Below, piece by piece: positions 39,173 to 47,352 of a DNA stretch of 58,055 nt. Within the stretch, counting starts at the first letter, position 1. The number at the start of each line of letters is the position of its first letter. The translations under genes were made by a program, and so were the position numbers. Origin of the DNA: Acidimicrobiaceae bacterium (GTDB lineage Bacteria; Actinomycetota; Acidimicrobiia; Acidimicrobiales; Bog-793); the NCBI GenBank assembly GCA_003140595.1, contig PLKG01000138.1:1-58055 (forward strand), written 5' to 3'. The notes under the pieces were generated by a model. That model made no database searches, was not told the origin of the DNA, and worked only from the letters and a program-made list of their open reading frames with translations.

Positions 39173-40179
39173 CGGTCCCGTTCGGTCACGAACCGGGCGA
39201 TCGCAGCCAGCTCCGTACGGGGTCCGATTGCGAGAGGCACCCGCCCGAGGGACTCAAGGGCGGCTTGAAGCTGCACCTCTCCGATCGCCAGCGTCTCCTG
39301 GCGCGCGCCGCACTGCTCCAAGGCCAGCGTCGCCTTGGCGACCTCGGCCTCGCTGAGCTCACGCTCGTGCAGGCATCCGAGCCCTGCTGGCAGGTCGGTG
39401 CCGCGGGCAAGCGCTATCGCGACCGGCAGCGACTTCTTGTGCTGGCGCAGGTCGTTGCCGACCGGCTTGCCGGTGACGCTCGGCTCGCCCCAGATACCAA
39501 GCACGTCGTCGACGGCCTGGAAGGCGATCCCGAGGTGGCGGCCGAAGTCCGCCAGCGCGTCAACGGTCGGCGCCGGTGCGCCGGCGAGGAGTGCGCCCAT
39601 CGAGGCAGCACACGACAGCAGAGCGCCCGTCTTGCCGGCTTCCATGTGAAGGCACTCCTCCACCGACAGCGAATCCAGGAGCTCAGAGGCCATGTCCTCG
39701 GCCTGCCCCGCGATCATCGCCTGAGTCGCCTCGGCGAGCCGCGCGGCAGCCCTCACCCGCTCGGCGGTCGGCTCCTCCAGCAGAATCTGGAACGCGAGCG
39801 TGACGAGCGCATCGCCGGCGATGATGGCATGGCCGACACCGTGCTCGGCCCAAAGAGTCGGGCGGTGCCTCCGTTCGAGGTCGCCGTCGATGATGTCGTC
39901 GTGGACGAGCGAGAAATTGTGGACCATCTCGATGGCGACGGCACCGACCACTCCCGCACCGGCGTCGGCGCCGACCGCAGCCGCCGAGACGAGCGTGATA
40001 CCCGCGCGCACGAACTTTCCTCCACCGGCAAGATGCTCACGCACCGCAGGCCTCAAGGCCGGGCAGAGGCGGAGCACGGCCGCCTCCATAGCCGGCGTCA
40101 CCACCGATCTCGCCCGCGCCAGTGACTCGGCTGCAAGCAGCGCGCTGTCGCCTCTCGCCGGCGATGAGATCGCCGTCAT
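39169..40179 (-). CDS. polyprenyl diphosphate synthase
   Basis: First Asp-rich motif DDIIDGD, second DDVLGIWGEPSVTGKPVGNDL; start ATG at 40179. Confidence 0.92.
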   Translation of the reverse strand: MTAISSPARGDSALLAAESLARARSVVTPAMEAAVLRLCPALRPAVREHLAGGGKFVRAGITLVSAAAVGADAGAGVVGAVAIEMVHNFSLVHDDIIDGDLERRHRPTLWAEHGVGHAIIAGDALVTLAFQILLEEPTAERVRAAARLAEATQAMIAGQAEDMASELLDSLSVEECLHMEAGKTGALLSCAASMGALLAGAPAPTVDALADFGRHLGIAFQAVDDVLGIWGEPSVTGKPVGNDLRQHKKSLPVAIALARGTDLPAGLGCLHERELSEAEVAKATLALEQCGARQETLAIGEVQLQAALESLGRVPLAIGPRTELAAIARFVTERDR

Positions 40180-41546
40180 GTCCCGGCCCCTTCCAGCTGT
40201 CGTCGGTCCCCCAAGCCTGTGCCCGCAAGGAGGGCCACTGCTTGCGAAGCAGCCTGACGGCCGCTGCGGACCGCGCCCTCCATCGTCGCCGGCCACCCGG
40301 TGTCGCACCACGCGCCAGCGAGAAACAAGCCCGGCACCTCGGTCGTCGTCGGAGGGCGGAACGCCCTGGTGCCCGGGGCCGCCCGGAACGTCGCGGCCTT
40401 CTCGCGGGTGACGACCGCGTCGACGAGGCGCGCCTGACCCGCAGCAGGAAACAGCGCGCGCAACGCCTCCAAGAACATTCTCACGAGCTCAGCCGAGCCC
40501 GTTGAGATGTAGCTGTCCGCAGCCGAGAGCGAGATGGCCAGACACTGGCCCGACTTGGCTCCGCTCGCGACCGTGCGGTCGAAGACGAATTGGACCGGCG
40601 AGTCGACACATGCCGCGAACGGCAGGTCCGTCACCTTCCGGTCGAGGACCAGATGGACATTCACGATGGGAGAGATACCGAGACGCTCCGCGTCGGCTCC
40701 GGCGGTCGATCCGACTTGGGATGCGAGGCTCGACGACACGCGCAGCGGTGTGGCGAGGATCACCGCGTCGACGACCACGCTTCTCGCAGCCGCGCTAACT
40801 GTGAATGCACCGAGGGGCGAGCGGCCGATGGAGACGACCGGACCGCCCAGCACGGTCTCGACTCCCGCAGACTCCAACGCGCGTGCCGCGATGGCACCGT
40901 GAAGCTCGCCCAGCGGGACCCGTGACCACCCGATGTCACCGGCGTCAGATCGATCTAGGAGACCGACGCGGAAGACCTTCGTAGCCAGAGCGAGGGATGC
41001 TTCGCCGGCCGCGACATTGAGCGTCGGCAATGCGATCAGGTTCCAAAGTCGGTCGATAGCCCGCGCGCCCTGGCCCCGCGCTGCGAGCCAGTCGCCGAAG
41101 GAGATGCCGTCGAGTGAGGCGTCGTCGGGATCGAGCCGGCGAAGCGTCATCGCAGGACGCAGCAGGCGCGCCCGCTCGCCGAGCGAGAGATGGCGGTACC
41201 TCGCGAGCGACCGGGCCATGTGCAGCGGGGCGGGCAAGGCCGACCTCTTGATCGACGAGCGCGAACGATCCGGCGCGAGCACGGGCACGTCGAGCCGGTC
41301 CTGGAGGAACACCTGCCCCGTTGCCCCGATCCGGTCGACGAAATCCCGATAGGCGGTACAACAGCGGAGGAACACGTGCTGACCGTTGTCGAAACTGAGC
41401 CCGTTGTGGCGAATCGAGGCCGTGAGACCACCGAGGACCGGGCGCCGCTCGAAGATCACGACCTCCGCACCGGCATCCGCGGCCTCAAGTGCTGCGGCCA
41501 TCCCGGCCAGGCCGCCACCGACAACAGCGATGATGGGCGCGCTCAT
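40176..41546 (-). CDS. hpnE: hydroxysqualene dehydroxylase HpnE
   Basis: FAD GxGxxG (VVGGGLAGMAAALEA), LFLAGAWCDTGWPATMEGAVRSG. Confidence 0.92.
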   Translation of the reverse strand: MSAPIIAVVGGGLAGMAAALEAADAGAEVVIFERRPVLGGLTASIRHNGLSFDNGQHVFLRCCTAYRDFVDRIGATGQVFLQDRLDVPVLAPDRSRSSIKRSALPAPLHMARSLARYRHLSLGERARLLRPAMTLRRLDPDDASLDGISFGDWLAARGQGARAIDRLWNLIALPTLNVAAGEASLALATKVFRVGLLDRSDAGDIGWSRVPLGELHGAIAARALESAGVETVLGGPVVSIGRSPLGAFTVSAAARSVVVDAVILATPLRVSSSLASQVGSTAGADAERLGISPIVNVHLVLDRKVTDLPFAACVDSPVQFVFDRTVASGAKSGQCLAISLSAADSYISTGSAELVRMFLEALRALFPAAGQARLVDAVVTREKAATFRAAPGTRAFRPPTTTEVPGLFLAGAWCDTGWPATMEGAVRSGRQAASQAVALLAGTGLGDRRQLEGAGT

Positions 41547-42382
41547 GGCCGCGCCCCGGCGAGGCTGCGGGCTGCGACCAGTGCCTTCTCCCAGGTGGGC
41601 AAGGACATGCGGCCCCGGGTGACAGCGATCGGCTCACCCTTGATCCGGACCAGCAAGCGCCTGTAGATCCCGGCCATGGCTCCGACACAGGCCCGGCTCC
41701 GGCTGTCGAGCAACGTCAGGAGCTGCAGCCCCTCGGCAAACCACTGGTCCGCACGACCGCATTCGAGCGCGACGAGCCTCGCCACGTCCGCTGCCGGGCC
41801 CTTGAGGTCTGCGGCGCAGCCGACCGACTCGGCGTCGACGCTCGGCAGGTACACGCGCCCGGAAGAGCGGTCCTCGACGACGTCGCGGAGGATGTTCGTG
41901 AGCTGGAGCGCGACGCCAAGCGAGTCTGCGAGAGAGACCGCCCTGTCGGGGTCGTTCGACCCGAACACCGCGAGCGAGAGCCGGCCCACCGAGCCTGCCA
42001 CCTTGCGGCAGTAGCCGACAAGATCGTCGATCGTCTCGTAGGAGGTACCGAGGACATCCATTTCGCAACCGTCGATGATCTCGCCGAAGCACGACATCGG
42101 CAGCCCGTAACGGCGACCTGCGTCGGCTACCGCCACCAGCACCGGGTCCGCCGATTGCGCGTCGATCGCGTCGATGCTCTTTCGGACCGCCTGCAACCCA
42201 CTGAGCTTCTCGCCCGGGGCTGCCTGTCCGTCGCCGATGTCGTCTATGCGCCTTGCAAGTGCATAGACGGCAGACAGTGCCCGGCGTTCGGGCTTACGGA
42301 GCAACCTGATGCCATATGCGAAGTTCTTCGCCTCATGGCGCGTCACCGACTCGCAGAAGTCGTAGGCGAACTCGGTGTTCAC
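41543..42382 (-). CDS. hpnD: presqualene diphosphate synthase HpnD
   Basis: Squalene/phytoene synthase motifs (YALARRIDDIGD, LQLTNILRDVVED). Confidence 0.92.
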   Translation of the reverse strand: MNTEFAYDFCESVTRHEAKNFAYGIRLLRKPERRALSAVYALARRIDDIGDGQAAPGEKLSGLQAVRKSIDAIDAQSADPVLVAVADAGRRYGLPMSCFGEIIDGCEMDVLGTSYETIDDLVGYCRKVAGSVGRLSLAVFGSNDPDRAVSLADSLGVALQLTNILRDVVEDRSSGRVYLPSVDAESVGCAADLKGPAADVARLVALECGRADQWFAEGLQLLTLLDSRSRACVGAMAGIYRRLLVRIKGEPIAVTRGRMSLPTWEKALVAARSLAGARP

Positions 42383-43260
42383 GATGCGCCTCGCCTCGCG
42401 CTCGCGACCACAAAGCCGTAGACGGCTCGCCTCGCGAAATCGAGCTTATGGGGGCCGCAGTGGGACTTGAGCACGTCGCCACCGGCCCGCTCGATGGAGT
42501 CGAGGGCGGCCATCCCCCCTACAGCAAAGCCCACGACGGCCGCCCGGGGACCGAGCCGCAACGACGCTGCGAGCGGCGCGCCCGCGGCGAGCAGAGCGCG
42601 CGCTCGACCCACCTCCATCGCCACGACCCGGCGCAGGGCGGGAGACGCCTCGGTCGCTAGCAGCTCGGCCTCGGTGCACGAGAAACGCTCCATGTCATCA
42701 GCCGGCATGTAGATGCGACCCCGCCGGGCATCCTCTCCAATGTCTTGCAGGTGCTCGACGACCTGCAACCCGATACAGACCTCGTCCGAGAGCGCTATCC
42801 GCTCGGCCGTCGATACGCCGAAGACCGCCAGCACGAGCCGACCCACCGGGGCGGCTGAGAACATGCAGTACTCGACGAGGTCGCCGAAACTGCGATAGCG
42901 CGTTGTGCGCTGGTCCATCCGGTTGGCTTCGATGAGGTTGCGAAACGGGTCCAGATCCAGGTCGAGTTCCCGGATCACGGGCGTGAGCTGCTGGAGGGCA
43001 GGGTGGGTGGCGTTCCCCGAGGCCGCACGATCGAGCTCGGAGTCGAGCCAGTCCAGCAGTGCCAGACGGTCACCCTCTGCCTCGTCGCCGAGGTCGTCGG
43101 CCAGTCGTGCGAATCCGTATATGGCCATCAGCTTCACACGCACGTCGCGCGCCAGCAGATGCGAGGCAACAGGAAAGTTCTCGTTTCGTGCCTTCGCGGC
43201 GAGCAGAGCGGGCGCGTCGAAGTCTCCTCCAATGGAGCGCCCTGACTCAGTTGACACCAT
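42379..43260 (-). CDS. hpnC: hydroxysqualene synthase HpnC
   Basis: ARNENFPVASHLL, IYGFARLADDLGDEAEGDR, LQVVEHLQDIGEDARRGRIYMP. Confidence 0.93.
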   Translation of the reverse strand: MVSTESGRSIGGDFDAPALLAAKARNENFPVASHLLARDVRVKLMAIYGFARLADDLGDEAEGDRLALLDWLDSELDRAASGNATHPALQQLTPVIRELDLDLDPFRNLIEANRMDQRTTRYRSFGDLVEYCMFSAAPVGRLVLAVFGVSTAERIALSDEVCIGLQVVEHLQDIGEDARRGRIYMPADDMERFSCTEAELLATEASPALRRVVAMEVGRARALLAAGAPLAASLRLGPRAAVVGFAVGGMAALDSIERAGGDVLKSHCGPHKLDFARRAVYGFVVASARRGAS

Positions 43261-43305
43261 CGGCTACTCCTTCGCGTAGTGCCGATGACTACCAGTTCCA
43301 CCTTT

Positions 43306-43333
43306 GTTATACGTGCAAGGACGCCTGCGTCAA
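43306..43333 (-). promoter_or_regulatory. predicted hpn operon promoter
   Basis: Minus strand TTGACG-N16-TATAAC; about 45 nt upstream of hpnC start. Confidence 0.55.
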
Positions 43334-43345
43334 GGGACGCAGGCG
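43322..43345. repeat. 10-bp perfect inverted repeat with 4-nt spacer overlapping the predicted -35
   Basis: CGCCTGCGTC-AAGG-GACGCAGGCG. Confidence 0.8.
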
Positions 43346-43449
43346 CGTCAGTTGGCCCTCAAGGCATGCCCACCAGAGGCCGGAGAGGAGAAATCCTGGT
43401 CGTGACCTGCGGGTTCCTAGCGTCCCGGACTCAGGTGCCGGGAGAAGAA

Positions 43450-44376
43450 TCAAGAAGACGAAGTTTGCGAGGAAGTGGTCGACCCGAGCGTCGGCCTCAA
43501 CAGCCCCACGAGGGCCGCGTCGACGACCCGCCGGGCCGCCGTCCTGGCGGACTTACCTCTCGTGCGTAGCCTGGGCACGACACGACTGGCGAGGCCGGCG
43601 GTGATGACACCGACGACGCCTATGAGATTCGGTTGGTGCCGGAGCTCTCCGGTCGCCACCTCGAGCAGCAGCGGGGCCATGGGAGCAAGCAAGAGCTTCA
43701 GCTTCTCGATCGCCTGGGGCTCGCTCATGGGCGCCGGGAGCTCGTCGAGCTGCTCTCCGACGGCCTCGACTGTGGAACGGGCGGCGGCGAGGAAGATCGC
43801 CTCTTTCGAGTCGAAGTAGCGATAGAAGGTCCCCTTGGCTACATCAGCCGCGTTGCAGATATCCGCGACATTGACTCCCGCGTAGCCGTGCCGGGCGAAC
43901 GCCTCTCGGGCGGCCACGACAAGCCGGGCGGAGACGACCGCAGGACCGGACCGTTCCAGGTACGCGTCGATGACCTCGTCCCAGGTGTCTGGGCTGAACT
44001 CGCTCTCACGGTTGAAAGCGAGCAGCTCGGGCAACAAATCGCGGATCGTCTCGAGCGGCATGTTCCGTCGCTCACGGAGCAGGCGGATGACATTGAGCAC
44101 CTCGACATGTCGCTCGTCATAGAGGAACCGATTCGAGGCGAGCTCGGTGGCTTCGGGCAGAAGTCCTAGGTGACGGTAGTGGTGGATGGTGGGCACAGGA
44201 GTGCCCGACTTCTCGGCAAGCACCGAGATCGTAAAACCGGCCGGCGCTGCAACAAGGGGAGTCTCCGCGCGAAGCGACGACGCCGGAGGCTCGTGGCTCC
44301 GTAGCGTTCCTGCCTGACTCCAGCCGCTGCCTTCCACCGGCCCTCTTCTATCACTCCATCGCCCGCTTGCTGCCAA
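43450..44376 (-). CDS. transcriptional regulator with MerR-type and TetR-type HTH domains in one chain
   Basis: MerR-like FTISVLAEKSGTPVPTIHHYRHLGLLPEA; TetR-like AAREAFARHGYAGVNVADICNAADVAKGTFYRYFDSKEAIF. Confidence 0.88.
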   Translation of the reverse strand: MAASGRWSDRRGPVEGSGWSQAGTLRSHEPPASSLRAETPLVAAPAGFTISVLAEKSGTPVPTIHHYRHLGLLPEATELASNRFLYDERHVEVLNVIRLLRERRNMPLETIRDLLPELLAFNRESEFSPDTWDEVIDAYLERSGPAVVSARLVVAAREAFARHGYAGVNVADICNAADVAKGTFYRYFDSKEAIFLAAARSTVEAVGEQLDELPAPMSEPQAIEKLKLLLAPMAPLLLEVATGELRHQPNLIGVVGVITAGLASRVVPRLRTRGKSARTAARRVVDAALVGLLRPTLGSTTSSQTSSS

Positions 44377-44463
44377 TCAAGATCCTATTTCCAGATTGTC
44401 ACCCGAAAGAAACGCCGACGGCAATAGCAGGGTCGATCCGAGGTCCGGGCGGGGACCGGGCTC

Positions 44464-45387
44464 CTAATCGGAGACGGCTTCGGGACGACCGAAAAGATAG
44501 CCCTGACCGGCCTGAACGCCGACTCCCCTGAGAAGGTTGAGCTCCTCCTCGGTCTCGATGCCTTCGGCGAGGCTCATCGCGCCCAAACGATCCGCGAGCG
44601 CCTTCAGGGCGGCGGCCATCGCCTCTTTCATCGGGTCCGACTCGATCCCGCGCGTGACGTCGATGTCGATCTTGATTATGTCGGCATGAACATCGAACAG
44701 GCTGTTAAAACTGACCGACCCCGACCCGGTGTCGTCCAGGGCGATCCGCACACCTGTAGCACGAAGCGCGCCTACGGCTTCGCTCACTTCGTCGAAGTCT
44801 CCGGCGGCGGCATTCTCGGTGATCTCCAGAACCACACGCTTCGGATCAACCTCGCCGAGAACATCCCGGAGCTCTTCGGACCCGGCCGTCGTCGGGGAAA
44901 CGTTGAGAGAGATGAACGCTTCGTGTGGCAGACGTTCCAGGTGTGCGAGGGCCGTACGGATCGCTGTCATTTCGATCTCGAGCAACAGCCCGACCTCGGC
45001 GGCCTCCGCGAACCATGTACGTGGCGAGACGGCCGAGTCCCCGGGGAAACGGGCGAGTGCCTCGTAGCCGATCACCTTGGTCGTAGCCAGATCGACGATG
45101 GGCTGGAACACGACTCGAATCGAGCCGTCCGATGGGAGGTCCTCGACGCGGCGACGGACTTCGGTCAACCGCTCGTCCTCTGGCGATAAGTCGACTTGCT
45201 CGGACACGACACTTTCGGGGGACTGCTCGGCAACAACGTCCTCGACAAGTCCGGGGCCGTCGACTGGCTGCTCGTCCGCTGGCGGAGAGTCGACCTGCTC
45301 AAACACGACACTTTCGGGGGACTGCTCGGCAGGATCTGACGCACGCGGCTTGGCCGCAGGCTTGACGGCCTCGCGCGAACGGCTCAC
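44464..45387 (-). CDS. EAL-domain c-di-GMP phosphodiesterase
   Basis: EALARF, SLNVSP, LEITEN, ALDDTGSG, IKIDID, LAEGIET, GQGYLFGRP. Confidence 0.9.
   Translation of the reverse strand: MSRSREAVKPAAKPRASDPAEQSPESVVFEQVDSPPADEQPVDGPGLVEDVVAEQSPESVVSEQVDLSPEDERLTEVRRRVEDLPSDGSIRVVFQPIVDLATTKVIGYEALARFPGDSAVSPRTWFAEAAEVGLLLEIEMTAIRTALAHLERLPHEAFISLNVSPTTAGSEELRDVLGEVDPKRVVLEITENAAAGDFDEVSEAVGALRATGVRIALDDTGSGSVSFNSLFDVHADIIKIDIDVTRGIESDPMKEAMAAALKALADRLGAMSLAEGIETEEELNLLRGVGVQAGQGYLFGRPEAVSD
45191..45331. repeat. tandem 99-bp (33-codon) duplication in the 5' part of the EAL gene
   Basis: Near-identical blocks 45191-45232 and 45290-45331; protein EQSPESVVFEQVD / EQSPESVVSEQVD. Confidence 0.85.
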
Positions 45388-45624
45388 CCTGCTCCCTTTC
45401 CTGGCCAGTGTCCCGCCTCCTTGCGCGTTCGCTCACCTATTTCATCGTCCATCGGACGAAGCGACTTAAGAATGCCACTTGTCGCAGTGCGAGCACGGGA
45501 CTTCCTCTGACTCCGGCGGCAGGACGACGGCGCCCGACAGCTTGCGGCCTGACCTGACCGGCGACTAGGCGACTCGACCAAGAAACGAGCGGTACGCTCC
45601 AGGCGCCGTCGTAAGAAGTGCACG

Positions 45625-47103
45625 ATGTTTCGAGGTGGCAGCCGATTGAACCTGCTCTTGGTGACACTGGATCAATTCCGGGGCGAGTGCCTGTCGGCTG
45701 GCGGTCATCGGGTGGTCCGCACCCCGAATCTCGACCGTCTCGCCGCGTCGGGTGTTCGCTTCGATCGCCACTACAGCCAGGCCGCGCCTTGCTCGCCGGG
45801 GCGCGCCTGTCTTTACACCGGCACCTATCAGATGAACAATCGGGTCGTCACGAACGGCACACCGCTCGATGACCGGCTGGACAACCTGGCGCGAGCCGGT
45901 CGTCGGGCCGGGTTCGATCCCACATTGTTCGGGTACACCGACCAGGGAGTCGACCCGCGTGTCGTCCGGAGCCCTGACGACCCGCGCCTTTCCAGCTATG
46001 AGGGGGTGCTGCCAGGCTTCACAGTGGGTCTCGATCTCACCGGCGAGCACGCGAGATGGACCGAGTGGCTCCGGGACCTCGGCTTCGACGTGGGCTCGGG
46101 AGGTCACGAGACACTGGCGACCGAGCCAAGACGGCCTGAGGACGTCGGCGTGTCCGCTTTCCTCACGACCTGTTACCTGGACTGGCTCGAGCGACAGGAC
46201 CGCCCGTGGTTCGCCCACCTGAGCTACTTGAGACCGCATCCTCCTTACGCCGCCGCGGGCCGCTGGGCAGTCGCCTTCGACCCCGATGAGGTCGACATGC
46301 CCATCGCCCCATCGCCGCATCGCCATCGGCTTCATGAGGCGGCGCTCGGCTTGGCGGAAACGGCGGCTCCGACCGACGAGGGCGCGCTCCGCTCGATGCG
46401 CGCCCAGTACTACGGGATGATCGGAGACGTGGATGCCCAACTGGGCCGGGTCTGGGACGCCCTCGAGCGGCTCGGCCAGTGGGAGGACACTTTCGTGCTT
46501 GTCACCTCGGATCATGGCGATCAGCTCGGAGACCACGGACTCACGAACAAGCTCGGCTTCTTCGAGGAGAGCTACAGAGTGCCGGGCATCGTGCGCGCCC
46601 CCGGGCCTGGCGCGGCTCGCGGGAGGGTTGTCGACGCCTTCACCGAGAACATCGACTTCTTCCCGACTGTTTGCGAGGCTCTCGGTCTCGAGGTCCCCTC
46701 TCAGTGCGACGGGCTGGCACTGACTGCTTTCCTCGAAGGACGCGATCCCCCATGGTGGCGCTCCGCGGCGGCCTGGGAGTTCGACTGGCGGTATCTGGGC
46801 CTTCCCGGAGGCGCCTTCGACTGGCCTTGGGACCGGCATCTCGAGCGGGACAACCTCGCCGTACGGCGTTTCGACGACGGTGCCTACGTCCAATTCGGCG
46901 ACGGCTCCTGGCGCTGCTACGACCTCGGCGCGGACCCGACCTGGCGCACAGAAGTCGAGGACACGTCCCGGATCCTCCGCTACGCACAATCGATGCTCGC
47001 CTGGCGGGCAGAGCACGCGGATCGGCAAGTCACGAGCTTCCTTCTGGAAAGCGGCGGGGTCGGCCGCTGGCCGACCGGGTCGATCGTGGCGCCGGCAGAG
47101 TGA
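45625..47103 (+). CDS. sulfatase / phosphonate monoester hydrolase-like arylsulfatase
   Basis: FGly motif CSPGR in APCSPGRACLYTG; VTSDHGDQLGDHGL. Confidence 0.92.
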   Translation: MFRGGSRLNLLLVTLDQFRGECLSAGGHRVVRTPNLDRLAASGVRFDRHYSQAAPCSPGRACLYTGTYQMNNRVVTNGTPLDDRLDNLARAGRRAGFDPTLFGYTDQGVDPRVVRSPDDPRLSSYEGVLPGFTVGLDLTGEHARWTEWLRDLGFDVGSGGHETLATEPRRPEDVGVSAFLTTCYLDWLERQDRPWFAHLSYLRPHPPYAAAGRWAVAFDPDEVDMPIAPSPHRHRLHEAALGLAETAAPTDEGALRSMRAQYYGMIGDVDAQLGRVWDALERLGQWEDTFVLVTSDHGDQLGDHGLTNKLGFFEESYRVPGIVRAPGPGAARGRVVDAFTENIDFFPTVCEALGLEVPSQCDGLALTAFLEGRDPPWWRSAAAWEFDWRYLGLPGGAFDWPWDRHLERDNLAVRRFDDGAYVQFGDGSWRCYDLGADPTWRTEVEDTSRILRYAQSMLAWRAEHADRQVTSFLLESGGVGRWPTGSIVAPAE

Positions 47104-47352
47104 CCACGCGAGGGCTGTGATTGCCGATCGACGACGACCGTGATGTTCGGACCGCCGATCAAGGCGATGGTGGCGACGAGACTGACGCAATCAGAGGCTT
47201 TTGCTCGTTGTAGGTGTCAAGTTCGCGAACTTGGCGTCGACAATTCTCTTGATGAACGTCCATGCGATCTTTCGCTCGTCGGTGTCCTCGCCACCCCGTC
47301 GACCGGCTGCACTCTCCGACCGGAGGCTCGTGGGGAAACCGCGAGCGATCCG

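Noticed and set aside
45565-47190. 541-aa minus-strand ORF
   Set aside because: Antisense shadow of the sulfatase gene; Arg/Gly-rich composition with no family-like motifs, while the plus strand has the FGly motif.
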